Source: Clostridia bacterium | Lineage (GTDB): Bacteria > Bacillota > Clostridia > Christensenellales > CAG-314 | DNA: 64,000 bases | Direction: 5' to 3' | NCBI GenBank assembly: GCA_017457305.1 | Contig: JAFTHP010000028.1 | Location: forward strand, 39,821-103,820 | Shown here: positions 50,516 through 59,923 of the stretch, piece after piece | Layout: each line of letters opens with the position of its first letter | How positions within the stretch are numbered: the first letter of the stretch is position 1 | Notes under the pieces: generated by a model | Told to the model about the DNA's origin: nothing | Databases searched by the model: none | What the model saw: only the letters and a program-made list of their open reading frames with translations | Translations under genes and position numbers: made by a program

Positions 50516-51778
50516 ATGAAGAAAAAAATCAGCTCTGTGCTGACAGTGGTTTTGCTACTTGCACTAGGCCTAACACTATTTGCTAGCTGTACGCAAAAAA
50601 AGGTAGAAGTGTTCGATCCAGAAAGCGGCCTTGGCTTAGTAGGAAAACTTGTTATGTGGATGTACAACTGGATTGGCAACTACGGCTGGACAGTTGTTGT
50701 GTTTACAGTGTTCCTAAAAATTTTGATGCTACCATTGGATATTTGGCAACGCTACTCCACACGCAAAAGCACACTAAAACAAAAAAAGGTGCAACCTTTG
50801 CTAGATAACATCGACAAGCGCTACGGTGCAAACACTCAACGCGCCAACGAAGAAAAGCAAAAGTTGCTCAAAAAGCAAGGAATTTCTGTAGCTTCGGCAT
50901 GCCTACCAATGATCGTAACAATGGTTGTGTTCTTCCTGATGTTTGCCGGATTGCGCGAATTTTCTTACTACAAGAACATCCAAACGTTTAACTCATTGAC
51001 AAAGGCGTACTACTCCACCATTGAAGAGCAAGTTCAACTTGCCGGTGGCGAAGTGTTGGAAGCATACCAATTTGAATACGACAAAACAAAGGCTTCCCTA
51101 AATATCTCCGACGATGACGTACGCATTGTGCTTGCACAAATCGATGGCGTTAACAACTTGGATGGAAAGGGCTTCGATACTCAACTTGCGCAATGGCGTG
51201 CCCTTGCCAAGGAAGCCATCCAAAAAGAATACAAAAACCAGCAAGACTCATGGTTGTGGATCCACAACATTTCCCAACCGGATACTTGGGCAAAGGTTAT
51301 GCCTGAGTTTTCCAGCGGAGAAAATAACTTTGCTACGTATGTAAATACAGAAGCTTTTGCCTCTGCAGAAAAAACATACAACATCATTAGAAGTGCCGTT
51401 ATGGAAATGGACGATATTTCCTACGGTAAAAACGGTTCCTGGAACGGATTGATGATTTTGCCATTGATGTCCGTTGCACTTTCCTTCCTGTCAATGTGGA
51501 TTTCCCAAAGGATGGAAAGAAAAACTCGTAGCGGCGAAGTTGTTCAAAACCAACAACAAGCAGCTCAAAGCAAAACAATGATGATAATGATGCCACTCAT
51601 GATGGCTTGGTTCGGTTTCATGTACACCGGTTCATTTGCAATCTACATGGTTGTAAACTACTTCTTGAGCATTTTCTCTACCGTAGGTCTTCGTGCACCT
51701 GTTGAAAAGATGGTAGAAAGAAAGCTAGCACAAGAAGAAGCTGCAAGTGCACCTACCAAAGCAAGCTATATGAGGTAA
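50516..51778 (+). CDS. yidC: Membrane protein insertase YidC/OxaA
   Basis: A 420-residue insertase of the Gram-positive type. It is a lipoprotein: the signal segment LTVVLLLALGLTLFASC ends in lipobox FASC. Five conserved hydrophobic segments follow, the first being WTVVVFTVFLKILMLPLDIW. The insert between about residues 160 and 280 is longer than in Bacillus SpoIIIJ. The positively charged cavity region STRKSTLKQKKVQP is present. The ATG at 50516, with AGGAG just upstream, is preferred over a TTG at 50492. It inserts membrane proteins together with or without SecYEG. Confidence 0.95.
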   Translation: MKKKISSVLTVVLLLALGLTLFASCTQKKVEVFDPESGLGLVGKLVMWMYNWIGNYGWTVVVFTVFLKILMLPLDIWQRYSTRKSTLKQKKVQPLLDNIDKRYGANTQRANEEKQKLLKKQGISVASACLPMIVTMVVFFLMFAGLREFSYYKNIQTFNSLTKAYYSTIEEQVQLAGGEVLEAYQFEYDKTKASLNISDDDVRIVLAQIDGVNNLDGKGFDTQLAQWRALAKEAIQKEYKNQQDSWLWIHNISQPDTWAKVMPEFSSGENNFATYVNTEAFASAEKTYNIIRSAVMEMDDISYGKNGSWNGLMILPLMSVALSFLSMWISQRMERKTRSGEVVQNQQQAAQSKTMMIMMPLMMAWFGFMYTGSFAIYMVVNYFLSIFSTVGLRAPVEKMVERKLAQEEAASAPTKASYMR

Positions 51779-51786
51779 TTGTCACA

Positions 51787-52470
51787 ATGAAAACAGTTGA
51801 AGCTAGCGGCAGAACTCTTGATGCCGCAATCCAAAATGCCCTAAAGGAATTGGGGCTTACGCAAGATCAAGTTGACGTAAAGGTTTTGCAAGAAGGTGGT
51901 TTTTTGAAATCCTTCAAGGTGGAAGTTACAACAAAACCAACCGAAGAAGAAAAAATTCATCTATTTTTGCAAACTCTACTAAACAAAATGGGATTTGATA
52001 ACTGCACAGTAGAAATGTCCACACAAGATGATGCCATCATGTTGAACATTACTGGAGAAGATGCCCACAACGCCATCGGTTACCGTGGCGAAGTGTTGGA
52101 CGCATTGCAATATTTGTGCAGTTTGCAACTAAACAGCAAGCAAGGTCATTTCAAACGCATCGTGTTGGATAGCGAAGGCTACCGCGCAAAGAGAGAAAAA
52201 ACATTGCAAAAGCTTGCACTAAACCTTGAACAAAAGGTAAAGCGCACAGGCAGAGCTGTTAACCTAGAAGCAATGAATCCATACGAAAGACGTATCATCC
52301 ACACCGCTTTGCAAAACAGCAAATTTGTTAGCACACAAAGCGAAGGACAAGGAACAACACGTCACGTTGTTATCAGCCCAAAGACACAAAGCAATATTCT
52401 TAACGCACCAAACGCAGCAAGAAAAACACTCAACTTTGTGTACAGAAGCGACAAAAAACGTCGTAGATAA
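51787..52470 (+). CDS. jag: RNA-binding protein Jag/KhpB
   Basis: A 227-residue cytosolic protein. An N-terminal Jag domain (SGRTLDAAIQNALKELG, then VKVLQEGGFLKSFKV) is followed by a KH domain (ITGEDAHNAIGYRGEVLDALQY) and a C-terminal R3H domain (MNPYERRIIHTALQ). KhpB binds RNA with KhpA and affects cell shape and sporulation in relatives. It ends the rpmH operon; mnmE and mnmG, which often follow, are not present here. Confidence 0.95.
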   Translation: MKTVEASGRTLDAAIQNALKELGLTQDQVDVKVLQEGGFLKSFKVEVTTKPTEEEKIHLFLQTLLNKMGFDNCTVEMSTQDDAIMLNITGEDAHNAIGYRGEVLDALQYLCSLQLNSKQGHFKRIVLDSEGYRAKREKTLQKLALNLEQKVKRTGRAVNLEAMNPYERRIIHTALQNSKFVSTQSEGQGTTRHVVISPKTQSNILNAPNAARKTLNFVYRSDKKRRR

Positions 52471-52481
52471 AACAACAAAAC

Positions 52482-52518
52482 AAAAAGCACTTTGTACAAA
52501 AGTACAAGGTGCTTTTTT
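52482..52518 (+). terminator. Terminator of the rpmH operon
   Basis: AAAAAGCACTTTGTAC and GTACAAGGTGCTTTTTT form a stem of about 15 bp around AAAA, ending in T. Confidence 0.9.
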
Positions 52519-52790
52519 GATTATTCTATATTTTTTTGTAATGCACTTTCGTTGTCAACATCCCATACAAACGGTAAATCCGTCAACGCTCAATCGCCCG
52601 TAATGCGGGATAATTTGGTTTCAAATTAGCCACAATTTAGTTGTTCCATTTGGCTAAGACAGCATGAAAATTTGCCTATATTTATCTAAAAACATAACGC
52701 ACATACAAATCCACGCTATGCACAATAAATTGCTATTCAGTTGTACAAGTTGTGTTGTTTAATTGTGCCAGTTGCGCATTTTCGCAATTA
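52519..52790. other. AT-rich convergent gap
   Basis: The rest of the 320-bp gap between jag and the convergent AraC gene. No gene, no DnaA box close to TTATCCACA and no tRNA was found. The AraC gene stop is not followed by an obvious strong terminator. Confidence 0.4.
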
Positions 52791-53678
52791 TTACAAAGTA
52801 GAAAGAAAGTTTTTGCGGTAGGCGCTTGGGGTTGTGTTGAACTGCTTTTTGAACCATCTCAAAAAGCTGACGTGGTCGCTAAAACCACACATCATCCAAA
52901 TACGGGAAAGGCTTTCCCCCTGGTGGATAAGCTCCTTGGCGTAGTTAAGTCGACGTTGCATTACGTACTGCATTATTGTAAGGTTTGTTTCCTGCTTGAA
53001 GATATGGGAAACTCTGCTTGGGGATAGTTGCACCGCTTGGGCAATAATGTCCACCGACATATTGTTTGTAAAATTGTTGTCGATGTAGTTAATTATCCTA
53101 GAAAATGGGGAATCATCTAGAAGTACACCCGTGCCGCTGGTTGGGATGCTCCTAACCTTGCGATTGATAAGCAACATCGCTTCTAAAAAAGCAATGGTAA
53201 ATACCAAATCGTCGCCGTACTCGCTGGAAAGGTAACTAACACGCATACGCATAAAAATGCTTTCCAATATTTTACCCGAAATGCTATCCATGCGCACAAT
53301 GTGCCCCTTTTGCTCCACACTTTCAAATGCGTACAACAGATTGCAATGCGTTTTGATGCTGTCCACGGCAAATGCCTTATTAAAGTTGATGATAACTCGC
53401 TTGCTATGCTCGTAAGGCATATCCTTTGCTCGGTGAATTGTTTGAGGCGGTATCAGCACCAAGTCCCCCTTGTGTAAATGATAAACCTTGTCCTCCACTG
53501 TGTACGCCAACGCGCCTTCGGTAACGTACATCATTTCGTACAGCTCGTGACTGTGCAATCCGGCAAAGGTATCGCCCACCTTTTCCTTCATCAAAAAATA
53601 GCAAACAGGCTTGTCCCTTCTGCTTTCGTTGTACTTGAGTATTTGTCTTTCTTCCGAAAAGGCATCCCATCTGTTCAT
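52791..53678 (-). CDS. AraC-family transcriptional regulator
   Basis: A 295-residue regulator. The N-terminal cupin-type effector domain (about residues 30-120: GLHSHELYEMMYVTEGALAY, HKGDLVLIPPQTIHRAKDM) is followed by a C-terminal pair of helix-turn-helices. These read MSVDIIAQAVQLSPSRVSHIF and SLSRIWMMCGFSDHVSFLRW, and FKKQFNTTPSAYRKN closes the domain. It is divergent from the GH2 gene with 163 bp between, which holds repeated half sites. It probably activates the galactosidase-symporter operon in response to a sugar. Confidence 0.92.
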   Translation of the reverse strand: MNRWDAFSEERQILKYNESRRDKPVCYFLMKEKVGDTFAGLHSHELYEMMYVTEGALAYTVEDKVYHLHKGDLVLIPPQTIHRAKDMPYEHSKRVIINFNKAFAVDSIKTHCNLLYAFESVEQKGHIVRMDSISGKILESIFMRMRVSYLSSEYGDDLVFTIAFLEAMLLINRKVRSIPTSGTGVLLDDSPFSRIINYIDNNFTNNMSVDIIAQAVQLSPSRVSHIFKQETNLTIMQYVMQRRLNYAKELIHQGESLSRIWMMCGFSDHVSFLRWFKKQFNTTPSAYRKNFLSTL

Positions 53679-53710
53679 AATATCACCCCTTGCAGTAATA
53701 GTTTATACCA

Positions 53711-53777
53711 AATAGCAGTTTTTGTCAATTTAATAGCAGTATTTGCTATTTTGCCATTTTTAGATATATTGTATAAT
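53711..53777 (+). promoter_or_regulatory. AraC-type operator and activator-dependent promoter of the GH2 operon
   Basis: AATAGCAGT-N-TTTG occurs twice as a direct repeat at 53711-53724 and 53732-53745, 21 bp apart (two helical turns), as expected for an AraC dimer. The second copy is also part of an inverted repeat AATAGCA/TTGCTATT. A good -10 box TATAAT (53772-53777) has no consensus -35 element at the proper distance. The operator ends about 4 bp before that position, the arrangement of an activator-dependent promoter. Confidence 0.75.
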
Positions 53778-53841
53778 TATTAAGTTGTAAAAATATATTC
53801 ATCTAAAAGATGAACATCCTAAACTGTCCCGCGGAGGAAAT

Positions 53842-56076
53842 ATGAGAAGAAAATTAAACATCAACAACAAATGGAAGTTTGTTAAACAACCAACTCAACT
53901 AGATGCTTTGCTAAAAGCAAAAAGCAAAACTGTAAATATTCCACACACCTGGAACAACCTTGACGGTCAAGACGGTGGCAACGACTACTACCGTGGAAGT
54001 TGCTGGTACTACAAGCGTCTTGGCAAAATTGAAGTTGCCGCTGACGAAGTAGCTTACTTGGAATTTGAAGGTGTAAACAGTATTGCTGACGTTTACATCA
54101 ATGGTCAACACCTTGTACACCACAATGGCGGTTTTTCCACTTTCCGTGCACGCATTGATCAACATCTAAACGAAGAAAATCTTGTTGCAGTATGTGTAGA
54201 TAACAGCGCAAACGACCACACATACCCACAATTTGCCGACTTTACTTTCTTTGGCGGAATCTACCGCAACGTGAACGTAATTGTAACAAGCAAGCACCAC
54301 TTCGACCTTGACCACTTTGGCGGACAAGGCGTAAAGGTTACACCAGTTGTTAACGGTGCCGATGCAACAGTAACAGTAGAATGCTACGTTGAAGAAACAG
54401 AAAATCAACACATCCAAGCAACAGTTACAGATAGCGTAGGCAATCTTGTTTACGCAAAGCAACACGACACAGCATCCTTCTCATTTGATATTGCCAACGC
54501 ACACCTTTGGGACGGACTAAAAGATCCACACTTGTATCACCTTCAACTTATCTTGATTGTTGACAACAAGGTTATGGATAACGTAGAAGTGGACTTTGGT
54601 GTTCGCACCTTCCACGTTGATCCAGACAAGGGATTTTTCCTTAACGGAAAGAGCTATCCATTGCACGGTGTTAGCCGTCACCAAGACCGCAAGGACATGG
54701 GTTGGGCAATCACTCGCAAGGAACACGAAGAAGATATTGCTCTCATCAAGGAATTGGGCGCAAACACAATCCGCTTGGCTCACTACCAACACGACCAATA
54801 CTTCTACGATTTGTGCGACCGCACAGGTATGGTTGTTTGGGCGGAAATCCCCTACATTAGCCAACACCTAGATAACGGCTACGATAACACAATGAGCCAA
54901 ATGAAGGAATTGGTTATCCAAAACTACCACCACGCTTGTATTTTCTTCTGGGGACTATCCAACGAAATAAGCATGGCTGGCGAAACAGAATCACTAATCA
55001 ACAACCACCTAGACCTAAACAAATTGGTAAAATCATTGGATAGCACCCGCCTTACAACAATGGCACAAGTATCCATGCTTCCAATGGAAAGCCAACTAAA
55101 CCAAATCAGCGATATTCTAAGCTACAACCACTACTTTGGCTGGTACGGCGGCAGTGTGGAAGATAACGGCCCTTGGTTCGATAAGTTCCACGAAATGCAC
55201 CCAACACGTGCACTTGGCGTAAGCGAATACGGTTGCGAAGCTATCCTATCTTGGCACAGCAGCACACCCGAACAAGGCGACTACACCGAAGAATATCAAT
55301 GTGTTTACCATCATGCAATGTTAGAAACGTTTGCAACACGTCCATACTTGTGGTCCACACACGTTTGGAATATGTTCGACTTTGGCGTAGATATGCGTGA
55401 CGAAGGTGGCGTAAAGGGCCGCAACAACAAAGGTCTTGTAACCTACGACCGCAAAACAAAGAAGGACAGCTTCTATTTGTACCAAGCATACTGGACAACA
55501 GCTCCAATGCTCCACTTGGCACAAAAGCGTTACTTGTACCGCTGTGAAGACACAACAAAGGTTGTTGTTTACACCAACCAAAAGGAAGTTAGCTTGTACG
55601 CAAACGGCAAACTTGTAGAAACAAAGCAAGGTGCACACGTATTTGAATTTGAAGTTCCACTAACATCACGCAAGACAAAGCTATTGGCAAAGGCTGGCGC
55701 ATTGTCCGACACAAGCGTGATTATCAAGGTGAAGAAACCTTACAAAAAGTACATCTTGGAAAATGCTAGCAGCAATGTTGCTAACTGGTTTGACAAGGAC
55801 GGTAAACAAATCAACTTGACCTACAACGAAGGTTACTTCAGCATCAAGGACAAAATCAAGGAAATCATGAAAAACCCAGAAGGTAAGGCTGTTATGGATG
55901 CCTTTATCGCTGGCATGATGGAACAAATGGCAGAAAGTGGAATGAAATTGCCCGCAGGCGCAATGAAGATGCTAGAAAGCTTTTCCATTAGCCGTATCGC
56001 TAAGCTTGCTGGCGACCGCATCCCACCAGAATCAATTGCACAAATTAACCAAGCACTTCAAAAGGTTAAAAAGTAA
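53842..56076 (+). CDS. Glycoside hydrolase family 2, probable beta-galactosidase
   Basis: A 744-residue intracellular enzyme. Domains in order: jelly-roll sugar-binding (VNSIADVYINGQHLVHHNGG, about 75-95), Ig-like, and the TIM barrel from about residue 270 (NGKSYPLHGVSRHQDRKDMG). The acid/base glutamate is in WGLSNEIS, the nucleophile in GVSEYGCEA. A Big/DUF4982-like region follows, and the last 80 residues form a helical tail (KAVMDAFIAGMMEQMAESGM). GGAGG precedes the ATG. The adjacent symporter and AraC gene support a role in using an imported beta-galactoside. Confidence 0.92.
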   Translation: MRRKLNINNKWKFVKQPTQLDALLKAKSKTVNIPHTWNNLDGQDGGNDYYRGSCWYYKRLGKIEVAADEVAYLEFEGVNSIADVYINGQHLVHHNGGFSTFRARIDQHLNEENLVAVCVDNSANDHTYPQFADFTFFGGIYRNVNVIVTSKHHFDLDHFGGQGVKVTPVVNGADATVTVECYVEETENQHIQATVTDSVGNLVYAKQHDTASFSFDIANAHLWDGLKDPHLYHLQLILIVDNKVMDNVEVDFGVRTFHVDPDKGFFLNGKSYPLHGVSRHQDRKDMGWAITRKEHEEDIALIKELGANTIRLAHYQHDQYFYDLCDRTGMVVWAEIPYISQHLDNGYDNTMSQMKELVIQNYHHACIFFWGLSNEISMAGETESLINNHLDLNKLVKSLDSTRLTTMAQVSMLPMESQLNQISDILSYNHYFGWYGGSVEDNGPWFDKFHEMHPTRALGVSEYGCEAILSWHSSTPEQGDYTEEYQCVYHHAMLETFATRPYLWSTHVWNMFDFGVDMRDEGGVKGRNNKGLVTYDRKTKKDSFYLYQAYWTTAPMLHLAQKRYLYRCEDTTKVVVYTNQKEVSLYANGKLVETKQGAHVFEFEVPLTSRKTKLLAKAGALSDTSVIIKVKKPYKKYILENASSNVANWFDKDGKQINLTYNEGYFSIKDKIKEIMKNPEGKAVMDAFIAGMMEQMAESGMKLPAGAMKMLESFSISRIAKLAGDRIPPESIAQINQALQKVKK

Positions 56077-56092
56077 TTGGCAAAATAGTTAG

Positions 56093-56123
56093 TTGACGGC
56101 AAGGCGCAAAAGCCTTGCGTCAA
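56093..56123 (+). other. Strong hairpin between the GH2 and symporter genes
   Basis: TTGACGGCAAGGC and GCCTTGCGTCAA form a long stem with one bulge and loop GCAAAA. No T run follows, so it is not a terminator. It may stabilise or separate the two parts of the mRNA, giving different expression of enzyme and transporter. Confidence 0.6.
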
Positions 56124-56195
56124 CGCCACTAACACCGGTTTTAATGCGTGATGGCTGTCACGCTAAAACATAAAAATACATATAGGAGAAAAAAA

Positions 56196-57833
56196 ATGGA
56201 AAACAACGAAATCAAGGCCAAGAAACCGTTCGGTTTTATGGACAAATTGGCCTATGCAGCCGGTGACTTCGGTTGCAACATGAGCTTTGCATTAAAAGGC
56301 ACAGTTCAAACTTTCTGGCTCGTTTTCATGATGATGGAAACTGGTCTACTTTCTGCACTTCTTCTTGTTGTTCAAATTTGGGACGCAGTAAATGACCCAC
56401 TCATCGGATCACTTATTGACGCGGACAAGAGAAAGTACAAGATGGGTAAATTTAAAACCTACATCCTTATTGGTGCTATCGGCTTGACAGTCGCTGGCTC
56501 ATTGATGTTTATCCCTGCAGCAGGAGCTGCACCATGGATTAAAGCAATCTTGTTCGTAGTTGGTTACGTTATTTGGGATGCTTGCTACACAGTTGCTAAC
56601 GTTCCTTATGGATCAATGCTATCCCTTGTTACAGAAGACTCTGGTGAACGTGCAGACCTATCCACATGGCGTTCCATCGGCTCCATGATTGGTAACATCC
56701 TTACAATGGTTCTTCTTCCAATGCTTATTTGGAAAAAAGTTACCTGGACGGGCAACGTTGACGACGTTCTAAAACAAATTACACTTCCAACATTTAAAAA
56801 TGACCCAGATGGATCAAAGATGCAACAATTCCTTGATGGTATCGGCAAAGATCCTAAAACTGGCGAAGCTTTGAAAATTGGCGATACAGTTCTAAACCCA
56901 TTTACAGGATCCAACATGGAAATTTTGCTTGGTAACCGCGTATTTTGGATTGCTCTAGTAATGGGTGTTCTTGGTCTTATCGCTTTCTTGTTCATGATCA
57001 AAAAGATCACTATCCGTGTTGATGAAAACACAGTTAAAACAAATGAACAAACAGAAAAGATCAATATCTTCAAGGCATTTGGTAAATTCTTCAAAAACCG
57101 CCCAGCTGTTGGTGCAACAATCGCTGCAATGGGTATGTTCCTTGGTATGAACTCCGCTTCCACAGCTACAACAATCATGTTCGCAACACACTTTGGTAAA
57201 GCAAGCCTTTCTGGTGTTGTTACAATGATCGGATTCCTTCCAATGATGTTCTTTATTCCATTTATCAAAAAGATGGTTACAAAGTACGGTAAGAAAGAAT
57301 GCTCCGTTGTTGGTACATTGATTTCTTGCGCTGGCGTATTGCTCATGCTCGTATTCCCAATGATTGAAAACAAAACTGTTTCTATGCTAATCTTCGTAGT
57401 TGCATTGTGCATCTTCGGTATTGGTATGGGCGTATACACATGCGTATCTTGGGCGCTTATGTCTGACGCTATCGACTACAACGAATGGAAATTTGGAACA
57501 AGAGAAGAAGGCACAGTTTACAGCTTGCACTCCTTCTTCCGTAAGCTTGCACAAGGTGTTGGTCCTGCAGCAGTATTGTTCATCATGGGATTGGCATTTA
57601 TCGGTTATGACGCCGACCTTGGTACTTATGGTCAAAGTGCAGAAACCGCACAAAACATGTGCTGGCTTGTAGCAATCCTTTATGCTATCAGCGGTATTTT
57701 GCAATTTGTAGGTCTTGCTCTTGTATACAACCTTGACAAGAAGACTCTTGAAACAATGACAAGCGAACTTGAAGCTCGTAGAGCTGCTCAAGCTGCAGAA
57801 GTTGTTGCTGAACCAGTTACAGCTGCTGAATAA
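56196..57833 (+). CDS. GPH-family sugar:cation symporter
   Basis: A 545-residue membrane protein of the MelB-like (glycoside-pentoside-hexuronide) family, importing sugars with Na+ or H+. The N-terminus DKLAYAAGDFGCNMSFALKG and IWDAVNDPLIGSLIDADK contain the conserved aspartates that bind the cation. About 12 hydrophobic segments are present. The region at about 185-265 (DDVLKQITLPTFKNDPDGSK) is a larger loop than in E. coli MelB. AGGAG precedes the ATG at 56196. It is cotranscribed with the GH2 enzyme. Confidence 0.92.
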   Translation: MENNEIKAKKPFGFMDKLAYAAGDFGCNMSFALKGTVQTFWLVFMMMETGLLSALLLVVQIWDAVNDPLIGSLIDADKRKYKMGKFKTYILIGAIGLTVAGSLMFIPAAGAAPWIKAILFVVGYVIWDACYTVANVPYGSMLSLVTEDSGERADLSTWRSIGSMIGNILTMVLLPMLIWKKVTWTGNVDDVLKQITLPTFKNDPDGSKMQQFLDGIGKDPKTGEALKIGDTVLNPFTGSNMEILLGNRVFWIALVMGVLGLIAFLFMIKKITIRVDENTVKTNEQTEKINIFKAFGKFFKNRPAVGATIAAMGMFLGMNSASTATTIMFATHFGKASLSGVVTMIGFLPMMFFIPFIKKMVTKYGKKECSVVGTLISCAGVLLMLVFPMIENKTVSMLIFVVALCIFGIGMGVYTCVSWALMSDAIDYNEWKFGTREEGTVYSLHSFFRKLAQGVGPAAVLFIMGLAFIGYDADLGTYGQSAETAQNMCWLVAILYAISGILQFVGLALVYNLDKKTLETMTSELEARRAAQAAEVVAEPVTAAE

Positions 57834-57872
57834 TCAGGTTTTTCGATTGCAAAACACAAATATATAATAAAT

Positions 57873-57907
57873 AAGGACCTATCCGCAATTGGATAGGTCT
57901 TTTTTTG
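57873..57907 (+). terminator. Terminator of the GH2-symporter operon
   Basis: GACCTATCC and GGATAGGTC form a perfect 9-bp stem around GCAATT, followed by seven T. Confidence 0.92.
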
Positions 57908-57910
57908 TGT

Positions 57911-59737
57911 TTATTTGTTTGGATGTAGATAATCGTACAGGTTTTGTGCGGCAGTTGCGTTCATGCCCTTGACGGAAGCAATTTCTTCCACCCTGGCCGC
58001 CTTTAGGTTGTCCATACTCCTAAAATGTCGGTGCAATTCTATGCGGCGCTTTTCTCCAATACCAGGTACGTCCTGCAACACCGACTTGATGCTGTTTTTG
58101 CCGTGTAGTTTGCGGAAGTAGGTAATTGCAAAACGGTGCGCTTCGTCACGGATGTTGATTAGCAAATTGAGTGCAAAGCTGTTGCGTGGCAGGTAGATGG
58201 GGGTGTTGCTTTGCAACGTGAACACAAGTTCTTCCTTTTCGGCAAGGGAAATGAGCTCAATATCCGTTATTCCGCACTCTTCCATTGCCTGTTTGGCGTA
58301 GTGAAGCTGACCTAGACCGCCATCGACAACGATTAGGTCGGGCTTTTTGCCAAATACACCATCGCCTGCGTTCAAACGCTCAAATCTGCGTGTTAAAGTT
58401 TCCTTCATGCTGGCAAAGTCGTTTGCCCCGTCCACCGTGTTGATACGAAAACGGCGATACTGCGAAGAATCCTTTTGCCCGTTAGTGAACACCACCATGC
58501 TGGCAACCTTGTCCACACCCTGCACGTTGGATATATCGTAGCACTCAACGCGGATAGGCAAGGCTTTTAGCCCCAACAACTGTTGAAGCTGTAACACGGC
58601 CCCTTGTGTACTGTTGAACTTTTTGTCAATTTCCGTTTGACTCTTGGTTAGGTATTCCACGGCATTGCGATAGGACATATCCACAAGATGCTTCTTTTCG
58701 CCACGTTGCGGATAGAATATTTGCACCTTTTTGCCCAGTTTTTCCCTAATGATTTGGGCAATATCTTGGCTATCGGGCAACTCTATGTGGGTGTAGATTT
58801 CCTTGCACAACAGGGCTTGCTCGCAGTATTCCAGCAAAAAGCTGGATAGTGTTTGCGCGCCGTCCAGTCCGGCATCGCTAACGGCAATGTTGTCGCTAAA
58901 CACCACCTTTCCGCCCCTAATCATTGTGTGATTGACCACACTGTTTTGTCCGTTGGATGCAACAGCAAACATATCGTAATCTACTAGCTTGTTTAGCACA
59001 ACTACCTGCTGTTGGGATATTTTGTCCATCATTGCAAGGTACTTTTTGTAGGTAAGCGCCTGTTCGTACAGCATTTTGTCGGCGCAATCCATCATTTTGT
59101 CTATTAGCACCTGCTTTACGTCGCTGTCGTCGCCCTTTAGGAAGGCTACCGCTCTATCTACAATTTTGCGATACTCTTCCTTGGTGATTTTACCAATGCA
59201 AGGAGCAGGACATCTACCAATGTGGTAGTTTAGGCAAGGACGAAAATTTTTGGGAAGTTTGTTGAAATTGTGATTGCAACTGATGGTAGGAAATACCGTT
59301 GAAAGTATCTCCAAAAAAGGCTTGCTACCGCCCTGTGTTATTGGCCCAAAATACTTGTACTTATCGCGCGAAAGCTTGCGTGTGTGCATAAATTTGGGAA
59401 AATCGGCAGTCAAATCCACCTTGATGTAGGGGTACTGCTTGTCGTCCTTTAGCAAAATGTTGTAGGGCGGGGTGTGCTTTTTGATAAGCGTGTTTTCCAA
59501 ACTTAACGCGTCCGCTTCGCTTGCCGTGATGATGTAGTCAAAGGTATCCACGTGCGAAAGCATTGCTAGCACCTTTTCCGTCTTGTTGGTGGAAGCATGA
59601 AAATATTGGCGCACGCGGTTTTTTAGCACCTTTGCCTTGCCAACGTACAAAATGTTGCCGTTGACGTCCTTCATGATGTACACACCGGGGTCGCTAGGTA
59701 AATTTTTAAGTTTTGTTTGCAAATCTACACTGTTCAT
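57911..59737 (-). CDS. uvrC: UvrABC system protein C
   Basis: A 608-residue nucleotide-excision-repair endonuclease. The N-terminal GIY-YIG domain (PGVYIMKDVNGNILYVGKAK) makes the 3' incision, and the UvrBC domain is at about 200-235. The RNase H-like domain with PDLIVVDGGLGQL makes the 5' incision, and tandem helix-hairpin-helix motifs (VPGIGEKRRIELHRHF) close the protein. The ATG at 59737 gives the usual N-terminus. It has no clear ribosome site: a TATAAT box lies only 6 nt upstream. That suggests a leaderless mRNA or a second promoter further up. It is convergent with the symporter gene. Confidence 0.95.
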   Translation of the reverse strand: MNSVDLQTKLKNLPSDPGVYIMKDVNGNILYVGKAKVLKNRVRQYFHASTNKTEKVLAMLSHVDTFDYIITASEADALSLENTLIKKHTPPYNILLKDDKQYPYIKVDLTADFPKFMHTRKLSRDKYKYFGPITQGGSKPFLEILSTVFPTISCNHNFNKLPKNFRPCLNYHIGRCPAPCIGKITKEEYRKIVDRAVAFLKGDDSDVKQVLIDKMMDCADKMLYEQALTYKKYLAMMDKISQQQVVVLNKLVDYDMFAVASNGQNSVVNHTMIRGGKVVFSDNIAVSDAGLDGAQTLSSFLLEYCEQALLCKEIYTHIELPDSQDIAQIIREKLGKKVQIFYPQRGEKKHLVDMSYRNAVEYLTKSQTEIDKKFNSTQGAVLQLQQLLGLKALPIRVECYDISNVQGVDKVASMVVFTNGQKDSSQYRRFRINTVDGANDFASMKETLTRRFERLNAGDGVFGKKPDLIVVDGGLGQLHYAKQAMEECGITDIELISLAEKEELVFTLQSNTPIYLPRNSFALNLLINIRDEAHRFAITYFRKLHGKNSIKSVLQDVPGIGEKRRIELHRHFRSMDNLKAARVEEIASVKGMNATAAQNLYDYLHPNK

Positions 59738-59743
59738 AGCCTT

Positions 59744-59772
59744 ATTATACCACAATTTGCGCCACGTTACAA
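59744..59772 (-). promoter_or_regulatory. Promoter very close to the uvrC start codon
   Basis: On the minus strand: TTGTAA (59772-59767), 17-bp spacer, TATAAT (59749-59744), then only AAGGCT before the ATG. Transcription starting about 7 nt after the -10 box would begin at or next to the start codon. Confidence 0.6.
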
Positions 59773-59845
59773 TGAGCAACCAAACAATTACTGCACTATT
59801 TTGCAAAGATTGTCTCCAACCAAACACAAACCAACACTTTGCACA

Positions 59846-59874
59846 TTGACAAACAGATCAAGTTGCTATATAAT
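59846..59874 (+). promoter_or_regulatory. Sigma-A promoter of deoD
   Basis: TTGACA (59846-59851), 17-bp spacer, TATAAT (59869-59874): a consensus promoter. Confidence 0.88.
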
Positions 59875-59923
59875 TAGTACATAAAATTTTGGCACATTGT
59901 GCCCCAAAAGGAGATTTTTTGTT

